Below are positions 1 through 5,113 of a stretch of DNA of 5,779 bases, in pieces (the stretch's first letter is position 1; every line of letters starts with the position of its first letter). The notes below the pieces were generated by a model. That model was not told the origin of the DNA and made no database searches. It saw only the letters and a program-made list of their open reading frames with translations. The position numbers were made by a program, and so were the translations under genes. Location of the stretch: contig JAHJLU010000504.1 of assembly GCA_018821745.1 (NCBI GenBank), positions 1 to 5,779 on the forward strand, in the 5' to 3' direction. The stretch comes from Myxococcota bacterium (GTDB taxonomy: Bacteria; Myxococcota_A; Polyangia; HGW-17).

Positions 1-1
1 C

Positions 2-673
2 CACGCCCCGGACCATATCTCCCAGGTCCCCACCTGTGACGCCTCTCCCGACGCCCATCTGTGCCGCATCACCGGTGATCCGACGCCGGTATTTACGGTC
101 CCCGCCATGGCACTGGTGCCCGACGATGTGGGCCCCATCATTATCTACCTGGCCGCCTCAGACAGCCCCGATCCTCTGACCACCTGTGGTGCCGCGCTGC
201 TCAGCCGCACGCCCACCCCCTCGTGCCTCGTCTCCTTCAAGTACGTCTTCGCCACTCCCCCTGAGTGGGAGAACCACAACCCTTCCATAGAAAGCATGAG
301 TGTCGACGGCGTCACCGTCGACGCCACCACCACCGTTGATCGCCACCAGACCGTCCACATTGGCCTCACCCTCGACGCCAGCGACCTCGCCCCCCTCTCC
401 TGGGGTGAGCCGGGGACCCCGGTGACTCATAGCCTGGGCGTCGCTTTTTACACCGACTGTGGCCTCATGGACTATGTGGAGAGCGCCTCCCTCTTCGATG
501 AGAACCCCTATGTGCACCACGTGACCTGCACAAACCCCGGAGACATCACCCAGTCATGGTGTGAACCCGTTGAGAATATTCTCTATTTCAATACGTTCAA
601 TCCATGCTCCCTCTATGCAGTGGTCCGTGACAACATGGCGGGAATGGCATATCACACCATCCGCTTCCAGTGA
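2..673 (+). CDS. Cysteine-rich probable exported protein, 3' part only
   Basis: The reading frame is open from the left edge to a TGA at 671-673, giving 223 visible residues. The first ATG inside the window (107) is internal, because 35 codons upstream of it continue the same protein style, so the true start lies outside. I do not recognise a family. The visible part has eight cysteines (residues 12, 21, 62, 75, 153, 176, 187, 202), enough for four disulfides. It also has many Pro, Thr, Asp and Val residues and short alternating hydrophobic stretches, which suggests a beta-rich domain folded outside the cytoplasm. The last 17 residues, starting V-V-R-D-N and ending I-R-F-Q, resemble the 'VVRDGRGG' type terminal strand that I recall from large surface proteins and lipoproteins of myxobacteria-like organisms; this is a weak resemblance from memory. 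No signal peptide can be seen because the N-terminus is missing. The gene converges on the lipoprotein gene at 707-1537 with a 33-bp gap. That it is a real gene is likely; its function is unknown. Confidence 0.75.
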   Translation, partial: HAPDHISQVPTCDASPDAHLCRITGDPTPVFTVPAMALVPDDVGPIIIYLAASDSPDPLTTCGAALLSRTPTPSCLVSFKYVFATPPEWENHNPSIESMSVDGVTVDATTTVDRHQTVHIGLTLDASDLAPLSWGEPGTPVTHSLGVAFYTDCGLMDYVESASLFDENPYVHHVTCTNPGDITQSWCEPVENILYFNTFNPCSLYAVVRDNMAGMAYHTIRFQ

Positions 674-706
674 CAACCCCTCTGCAGAATGTTATGGGGG
701 CTACAT

Positions 707-1537
707 CTATTTAAAGCGCTTCAGGTCGTTGAGATCGATGATTTTATCCTTGTTGGCATCACGCAGGAGGGCCTTTTCACACACCCCGAGACGGAATTCC
801 TGACCTTTTTTATTCTTCTTCTGGAACTCCTTGTCCCACCCGTACTTCACAAAAAAGCCCACAAACTGTGTCTTGTGAACCTTTTTCGCGGCGTCCTCCA
901 CCTGCTCACTCCAGACAAAAGGTCCTGCCAGCAGTGACGCGCGCATTCCCCCTTCGTTGTAGCCCTTCTTCACAAACTTCAGGGCGGAGGCGCCGCAGGC
1001 ATTTTGGGGGTCGACGGAAACCTCCATCAGATATTTGGAGATTTGATCTCCCTTGGGATTTTTCACCTGCAGCTCGTCTTTCCCGTTGACACATTCCCCC
1101 AGAAAGAGGCGGTGCTCCTGCTTTTTGACATTTTTCTTGTCGGTGAAGGTGGCCAGGAGCACAAAACGATGGGCGGTGCCCGGATCCCCATTCAAAAAGA
1201 AACCCTCGTTCCAGCGGATGGATTTTGCCACATTCACGTCGTGGGATTTGATCAGGGGATGGGAGGTTTTAATATTGTACACACCTGACTCAACACAGGT
1301 GAGCCTGGTGGAGAGGGGCTGGGGAGGCTGCTTTGTAACCGCACTCTTCATCGCCACAGGGGGCTTCATGGCAGGGATTGCGTTCATGGGGACAACCGGT
1401 TTGGCCATATCCACATTGCCGGGACTCATGGTCTTGCCAGCATTGGCGTTCTTCTCATCACCGTCGGTCTGTTTTTTCTTGCAGGCGCCCAAAGTGATAA
1501 GGCTTAAAACGAGGAGGGGAAATAATAACTTTTTCAT
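707..1537 (-). CDS. Lysine-rich lipoprotein with duplicated domain and C-terminal EF-hand-like loop
   Basis: A 276-residue protein with a textbook lipoprotein signal: two Lys, a hydrophobic core and lipobox L-G-A-C with Cys19 as the lipidation site. The +2 residue is Lys. Residues 20-77 form a low-complexity spacer rich in Lys, Pro, Ala and Met. The rest looks like two copies of one domain: Cys81 to Cys149 and Cys181 to Cys253, each ending in a similar strand (E-H-R-L-F-L-G-E-C and E-F-R-L-G-V-C) and each preceded by a phenylalanine-rich strand and a Lys-rich turn. One disulfide per copy is plausible. Residues 260-271 read D-A-N-K-D-K-I-I-D-L-N-D, which fits the 12-position calcium-binding EF-hand or dockerin-type loop (acidic or Asn at 1, 3, 5, 9, 12; Ile at 8). 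The start is fixed by AAGGAG six bases upstream and by the signal peptide. It is the last gene of the minus-strand cluster, 108 bp after the hydrolase gene. I do not recognise the family; calcium binding is an inference. Confidence 0.88.
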   Translation of the reverse strand: MKKLLFPLLVLSLITLGACKKKQTDGDEKNANAGKTMSPGNVDMAKPVVPMNAIPAMKPPVAMKSAVTKQPPQPLSTRLTCVESGVYNIKTSHPLIKSHDVNVAKSIRWNEGFFLNGDPGTAHRFVLLATFTDKKNVKKQEHRLFLGECVNGKDELQVKNPKGDQISKYLMEVSVDPQNACGASALKFVKKGYNEGGMRASLLAGPFVWSEQVEDAAKKVHKTQFVGFFVKYGWDKEFQKKNKKGQEFRLGVCEKALLRDANKDKIIDLNDLKRFK

Positions 1538-1645
1538 GGGGGACTCCTTGTGCAGCGTTCCCGGTTCTCTTCGGCAACACAGATCCGACCTTTACCACAT
1601 ATTTTTACCGGTATAAAGAGGGGGGATACCCGGTGAGTGAACTCG
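1538..1645 (-). other. 108-bp spacer between hydrolase and last lipoprotein gene
   Basis: This gap lies between the TAG of the hydrolase gene and the ATG of the next lipoprotein gene, both on the minus strand. It holds the Shine-Dalgarno sequence, an AT-rich stretch and an 8-bp palindrome TACCGGTA at 1606-1613. The best promoter-like pair I can find on the minus strand (TTTATA, 17 bases, TAAAGG) is a poor match to the sigma-70 consensus. I see no hairpin followed by a T-run, so nothing shows that transcription stops here. Read-through from the upstream operon is therefore possible, as is a separate promoter of a type I cannot recognise. Confidence 0.5.
1544..1549 (-). promoter_or_regulatory. 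Shine-Dalgarno AAGGAG of the duplicated-domain lipoprotein gene
   Basis: On the minus strand AAGGAG stands six bases before the ATG at 1537-1535. It confirms this ATG, which also begins the signal peptide, as the start. Confidence 0.85.
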
Positions 1646-3448
1646 CTAGCGGATGGGGGAGAAGGTGCCACTCTTGGCCCAGTGGCGGGCCGCACGCCGG
1701 AGCGACTGCAATATGGCGGTCATCTGCGCCGCAGTCGGTGTCAGGCGTTTTTCTGCGGCGGAATTTTCCCACATATCACCGGTCCCCATAAGATAGGAGA
1801 CGTACAGAGGATCCCCGGTGAAGTCAACGGGCCTAAGGTCGTCAAAACAGCTGGTGTCCGGTGCCGCGTCGGGGTTATTCAGGTGGTGGAAGAAGATTTG
1901 CAGACCACATGCTGGCTGCCCGGGGCTCTTCACCGGTGATGCCCACAGGGCACCGTGGTTGGCGCCCGGGATTGCCACAAAATGCCGGTGTTCACTCACC
2001 AGGGCCTGTGCGGGCGGCGTCGCAATCTCGATGGGTGTCTGGAAATCCAGGGTCCCGTTGAGCAGCAGCATGGAGGTCTGCTCAAGGGCAAGGAGGCCTG
2101 CGTACTCATCAACAGGATAGGCAGGCCATACCTCACGCAGGCGAGTGGCGAGAACATCGAGCCCCTTGCTGGCCAGGAGACCTCTGGTCCGCTCCTCAAC
2201 GAACTGGAGCTCGTATGCAGGCTCCCGCAACATCTCCGAGAGGGCAATGTTGGCAAAGAGGGGTTGGTTGAACCCCCTGATGGAGAGCGGCAATGAATCG
2301 TAGTCCTTGATGCGGGGGCTCACGGACTGGAACGCCCCCATCATCGCGGCAACAATATACTGCAGCACGTCAACATCTCCCGGATCACAGCGGGCAATCC
2401 TGTAAAAAAGGGCCGGGACCATGGTCCGCGCCTCCCAGATCTGCCCCACAAAAAAGACCACAGCCTGGAGGGTCTCGGCGCTCATCCCCTGGGCACAGTG
2501 TCCTCCCTGCACGTCCGCCAGAATCTGGCGGGCTCTTGCCTCGGGGTCCTCTCCCAGCTTGGAGGAACAGAGGGGATCCTCACCGCACAGACCTAAAATA
2601 GTGGCGGCCGGCGCGTCTGCGCTGAAGTCGTAATCATCGAGAAAACAGAATCCCACAATTGCCAGAGAGTCCAGGATGACGCTCCTGCTCTGGTCGGGAA
2701 AGAGCTGGGCATAGCGATGCCCCCAGGTTGAACCGTAGCTCACGCCATAGACAAACGTATCAGAGTCGGGCTCCTTGAGAAGCTCCACAAGCAGCCCCAG
2801 ATCCTTTGATGCGTTTGAGATGCTGAACCCGCTGTAGTATTCAGCGTGAGACGCAATCTCCGACTCGGCGCAGTCAAACAGCTCTTCAGATGTAACCGCC
2901 ACACCTCCCGCAGAATCAACGGTCATCTGGTCGGGACACATGAGGTAATCGCTGTACCCTGTCCCCCGGTGGTCCACGGCGATCACATCCAGGGAAGGGT
3001 CCAGCAGGTGCATCTCCATCATCTGGGGAGGAAAATCGATGGTGGAGGAGCCACCGGGTCCACCCTGCAGCAAGAACAGGCGCCGCCTCGGCTCCGTGAC
3101 CCCTTGCAGACGCTTGATATGCACCACTGTAGTCTCTCCTTCGGGGTCATCCCAGTGCACGGGCACCTGAATGTTGGCACACTGGGTCAGCGGTGTCTCA
3201 GCGTCATCACGCAGGCGACACTCCTCCCACTGAACTCCCTGGGCGAGGAAATTTTCCGAAAAATCGGCGCTGTAATCCACGGGCTGAAACACAGCATTTG
3301 TGTTATTCACGTTGTTAACATTGTTAGTGTTATTGATGTTATTTGTGTTGTTCTGGTTGTTTACAGGGGGGTTTGTGTCCTCTTTTGCGCAGGCCCCAAA
3401 GAGCAGCAGGCAACCCATTAACAAACAGAAGTGGTGTAATCGTTTCAT
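1646..3448 (-). CDS. Lipid-anchored alpha/beta hydrolase, S33/TAP-like peptidase type
   Basis: A 600-residue protein with an N-terminal lipoprotein signal (L-F-G-A-C, Cys20, Ala at +2), then an Asn-rich spacer at residues 29-51 made of seven X-Asn-Asn triplets. The enzyme follows. Q-G-G-P-G-G at 128-133 is the oxyanion-hole loop of the proline iminopeptidase group. D-H-R-G-T-G-Y-S at 159-166 is the conserved strand-turn of that group. G-V-S-Y-G at 235-239 is the nucleophile elbow with Ser237. G-T-L-D-F-Q-T-P places Asp468 and G-A-N-H-G places His498, completing the Ser-Asp-His triad. The segment between about 265 and 450 is the cap region, and the part after the histidine matches the layout of TAP-like C-terminal domains. 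Family members release N-terminal residues or short peptides, and some act on esters or amides; the exact substrate cannot be read here. It should act outside the cytoplasm on a lipid anchor. The start is supported by the signal peptide and an AAGGAG. It sits 11 bp after the preceding lipoprotein gene and is probably translationally coupled to it. Confidence 0.93.
   Translation of the reverse strand: MKRLHHFCLLMGCLLLFGACAKEDTNPPVNNQNNTNNINNTNNVNNVNNTNAVFQPVDYSADFSENFLAQGVQWEECRLRDDAETPLTQCANIQVPVHWDDPEGETTVVHIKRLQGVTEPRRRLFLLQGGPGGSSTIDFPPQMMEMHLLDPSLDVIAVDHRGTGYSDYLMCPDQMTVDSAGGVAVTSEELFDCAESEIASHAEYYSGFSISNASKDLGLLVELLKEPDSDTFVYGVSYGSTWGHRYAQLFPDQSRSVILDSLAIVGFCFLDDYDFSADAPAATILGLCGEDPLCSSKLGEDPEARARQILADVQGGHCAQGMSAETLQAVVFFVGQIWEARTMVPALFYRIARCDPGDVDVLQYIVAAMMGAFQSVSPRIKDYDSLPLSIRGFNQPLFANIALSEMLREPAYELQFVEERTRGLLASKGLDVLATRLREVWPAYPVDEYAGLLALEQTSMLLLNGTLDFQTPIEIATPPAQALVSEHRHFVAIPGANHGALWASPVKSPGQPACGLQIFFHHLNNPDAAPDTSCFDDLRPVDFTGDPLYVSYLMGTGDMWENSAAEKRLTPTAAQMTAILQSLRRAARHWAKSGTFSPIR
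3296..3364 (-). repeat. X-Asn-Asn linker-coding repeat (hydrolase)
   Basis: These 69 bp encode residues 29-51 of the hydrolase: V-N-N, Q-N-N, T-N-N, I-N-N, T-N-N, V-N-N, V-N-N, then T-N. The 9-base period holds at the protein level, but AAC and AAT codons are mixed irregularly. It forms an AT-rich island in GC-richer coding sequence. The likely role is a flexible, uncharged tether between the lipidated Cys20 and the enzyme. Confidence 0.9.
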
Positions 3449-3455
3449 GGTGACG

Positions 3456-3461
3456 CTCCTT
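3456..3461 (-). promoter_or_regulatory. Shine-Dalgarno AAGGAG overlapping the upstream stop codon
   Basis: On the minus strand the TAA stop of the preceding lipoprotein gene (3462-3460) is the beginning of TAAGGAG, seven bases before the hydrolase ATG (3448-3446). A ribosome terminating on the first gene would sit on the initiation site of the second, which suggests translational coupling. Confidence 0.88.
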
Positions 3462-4902
3462 AAAAGTCCGAGCAGTCGATGGCTGCTGTATTCTCCACAC
3501 AGGAACAGGCCTCAGATATCCCGGTGGCCTCAGCCAGGGCTGTGGCATCGTTGGTCATGGGAATGTTCAGCGCTACCTGGAAGGGTTCACCCAGGTCAAA
3601 GTCGACATTTTCCGTGTTACACACAGCAATCTGCCAACCCGAGGTATCCTCGGAGGGCACCGCAAGGGGGCAGACCATATACCGGAATCCCCCCCCGATC
3701 TCCTTGTATTCATAATAATACACGAGCGCACCCTCCACTGCGGTGGCGTCAAGCACCGTTAACCCTTCGGCAGCGCTCGCAAGCAGTTCTTCGCGGGAAA
3801 AGTCCACGTTCACAATATTGAGACTGATGTGGGAAGAGGTAATTGCACGATAATCGCCCATCAGGACCAGGTGAACCACTTCGGTGGCGTCCTGATCGAT
3901 CGCGGCAAAGCGGTTCATATCATCCACCTCCACCGCAGCCCCGCCCAGGGTCAGATCGAAACTTCCAGGTCCACCAGCCTCTGTGCCATCCCCGCGAGAC
4001 ACCTCAATGGTCCCCTTGAAAAGCCCCGTCAACACATCCCCGTTCCCCTCCATAAACCCATCGGGGAGCTCACAGTCGAGAGCCAGGTCCGCATATAGCT
4101 CTGAGTAAAATGTCTCCCCGTCCACATACTCACCATCAATAATGAACCGACACAGCTCTCCCTCATCCATTTCAGTGAGGCCAGTGCGCGCTGTTATTAC
4201 CTCCGTATCGCCTGTCATGGCGACATTTCCCCTTGATACAACAACCTCTCCCGGGCTAAAATCAGTGACCCCGGCCATCTCCACCTGAATGGCAGAGGTG
4301 CTCTCTCCCGTGTCAACCAGGGTATTGCAACGCCGGTAGAGCCGTACACCGTCGATCCGCTCAAAGTACTCTGTCCGTACATGCACTACAACGTGGATGG
4401 CATCGCCCCTCAGAATCTCCTGCCCGGCCTCCTTCAGTGCCAAAAGGCCCGCCTTCTCAAGGTAGACGTATATGGTCGAGTAGGTGCCCGACTGGACATG
4501 ATTCTCATGGGGGTTGGAGTCTCCACTCACGACACCGATGGTGGACAGTACTATGAGCCCGGTGCCATCGGAGCTGCAGAACTCGGTGATTACCGGGCGC
4601 TGGGAATAAAGCACGTCGTCACCATCCACATGGAGCGACATGCCACCAATTCCATCGGTCGCGGTGCCACCCTCCAGCGCCGCATAGGTGTTTATTATCC
4701 CCCGTAACTCGTACAGGACCGCCGGATCCCCCACAGGCGTGGAGAAATCCGGTATATTATTAACATTATTTGAGTTGTTTACATTATTGGTATTGTTGCT
4801 GTTATTGACATTGTTGTGATTGTTGTCCTCTCCCCCGCTGTCGTCACAGGCACACAAGATGATGGGCAGCACAAAGCAGCTCAGAATAATCAGGGTTTTC
4901 AT
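3460..4902 (-). CDS. Acidic lipoprotein of unknown function with Asn-rich linker
   Basis: A 480-residue protein, first gene of the lipoprotein operon. The signal ends in lipobox L-C-A-C with Cys19. Asp20 and Asp21 follow, a pair that in Escherichia coli would favour retention in the inner membrane. Residues 27-49 form an Asn-rich spacer with seven X-Asn-Asn triplets, the same length as in the neighbouring hydrolase. The mature part (about 52-480) is acidic and rich in Val, Thr, Gly and Asp, with repeated strand-like segments, so it is probably all-beta. It has nine cysteines after the lipid site (109, 192, 251, 277, 411, 428, 466, 468, 477). The last three lie in a short tail around C-S-C at 466-468. 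I see no catalytic motif and do not recognise a family. The start is supported by GGAGGT upstream and the signal peptide. A binding or structural partner of the hydrolase is a reasonable inference from the tight coupling, not a demonstrated role. Confidence 0.88.
   Translation of the reverse strand: MKTLIILSCFVLPIILCACDDSGGEDNNHNNVNNSNNTNNVNNSNNVNNIPDFSTPVGDPAVLYELRGIINTYAALEGGTATDGIGGMSLHVDGDDVLYSQRPVITEFCSSDGTGLIVLSTIGVVSGDSNPHENHVQSGTYSTIYVYLEKAGLLALKEAGQEILRGDAIHVVVHVRTEYFERIDGVRLYRRCNTLVDTGESTSAIQVEMAGVTDFSPGEVVVSRGNVAMTGDTEVITARTGLTEMDEGELCRFIIDGEYVDGETFYSELYADLALDCELPDGFMEGNGDVLTGLFKGTIEVSRGDGTEAGGPGSFDLTLGGAAVEVDDMNRFAAIDQDATEVVHLVLMGDYRAITSSHISLNIVNVDFSREELLASAAEGLTVLDATAVEGALVYYYEYKEIGGGFRYMVCPLAVPSEDTSGWQIAVCNTENVDFDLGEPFQVALNIPMTNDATALAEATGISEACSCVENTAAIDCSDF
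4756..4824 (-). repeat. X-Asn-Asn linker-coding repeat (first lipoprotein)
   Basis: These 69 bp encode residues 27-49: N-N, then H-N-N, V-N-N, S-N-N, T-N-N, V-N-N, S-N-N, V-N-N. It begins seven residues after the lipidated Cys19 and ends at I-P before the folded part. Length and design match the linker of the next gene, but the DNA shares only short identical runs with it (about 8-10 bases). Confidence 0.9.
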
Positions 4903-4906
4903 AATT

Positions 4907-4912
4907 ACCTCC
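4907..4912 (-). promoter_or_regulatory. Shine-Dalgarno GGAGGT of the first lipoprotein gene
   Basis: GGAGGT on the minus strand lies four bases before the ATG at 4902-4900. It fixes the operon start and is separated by one base from the arm of an inverted repeat (4914-4921), so pairing of that arm could affect access to it. Confidence 0.85.
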
Positions 4913-4913
4913 A

Positions 4914-5006
4914 GGGTTTCAAGTTAAGGTCCCAAAGAGCAATATATGAGAATGTAACTGTTTATTCGTCCTGAAACCCGTTTGGGAACCTCCACAAACA
5001 GGTTAC
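4914..5006 (-). promoter_or_regulatory. Candidate structured leader: three crossing inverted repeats
   Basis: Three pairs of complementary arms occur in the gap before the operon. Pair A is GGGTTTCA at 4914-4921 with TGAAACCC at 4972-4979 (8 bp, exact). Pair B is AGGTCCCAAA at 4927-4936 with TTTGGGAACCT at 4981-4991 (10 bp with one bulged base). Pair C is GTAACTGTTT at 4954-4963 with AAACAGGTTAC at 4996-5006 (10 bp with one bulged base). The order along the strand is A, B, C, A', B', C', so no two stems nest. In RNA they would be alternative hairpins or pseudoknot-like. This matters only if transcription starts upstream of about 5006; a TATATT at 4946-4941 (minus strand) could instead be a -10 element giving a short leader, though I see no good -35 for it. 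Confidence 0.35.
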
Positions 5007-5034
5007 AGAACTGTCACGCACCTACGCAGAATGC

Positions 5035-5056
5035 TTGTGTGACATGGATCACACAA
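5035..5056. promoter_or_regulatory. CRP-like operator, perfect TTGTGTGA-N6-TCACACAA
   Basis: Two exact 8-bp arms (5035-5042 and 5049-5056) flank a 6-bp spacer and contain the full TGTGA-N6-TCACA consensus of the Crp branch of the Crp/Fnr family. The site is 132 bp upstream of the first lipoprotein start and 57 bp beyond the stop of the regulator gene. Since the regulator gene is transcribed towards it, the only gene it can serve from upstream is the lipoprotein operon. I could not place a convincing promoter at a classical activator distance, so activation, repression or a role in a longer-range complex all remain open. As RNA it would make an 8-bp hairpin, but there is no following T-run, so a terminator is unlikely. 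Confidence 0.6.
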
Positions 5057-5113
5057 CTTCATCACAAAAAGATCCCCGCGCCATGTGAGATTCCCACCAC
5101 CGCACCGATTTTT

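Noticed and set aside
68..79. Palindrome ATCACCGGTGAT, with a related TCACCGGTGA at 1930-1939
   Set aside because: Both lie inside coding sequence and encode ordinary residues; two copies of a 10-bp palindrome in GC-rich DNA are not enough to call an operator or modification site.
158..520. Minus-strand open frame of 120 codons opposite the cysteine-rich gene
   Set aside because: Its Gly/Glu/Val-rich product is typical of an antisense frame over GC-rich coding sequence, and it has no clear ribosome binding site.
674..706. Possible bidirectional terminator between the convergent genes
   Set aside because: There is only a 4-bp CCCC/GGGG stem with a 15-base loop (677-700) around a TCTGCAGA palindrome, and no T-run on either strand.
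1053..1616. Plus-strand open frame of 187 codons opposite the duplicated-domain lipoprotein gene
   Set aside because: It is antisense to a gene with a signal peptide, lipobox and good ribosome binding site; it has no supported start and no recognisable protein features.
2846..3421. Long plus-strand open frame (191 codons) opposite the hydrolase gene
   Set aside because: It lies antisense to a gene with clear catalytic motifs, and its Val/Ile-rich tail is just the complement of the Asn-rich linker.
4941..4970. Sigma-70 promoter with TATATT as -10 for the lipoprotein operon
   Set aside because: The -10 matches five of six positions, but no reasonable -35 exists at 16-18 bases and the CRP-like site would be centred about 111 bp upstream of the start, an unusual distance.
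5057..5113. Terminator for the regulator gene in the minus-strand sequence after its stop
   Set aside because: A short T-run exists (minus-strand complement of 5066-5070), but I could not build a convincing GC stem directly before it.
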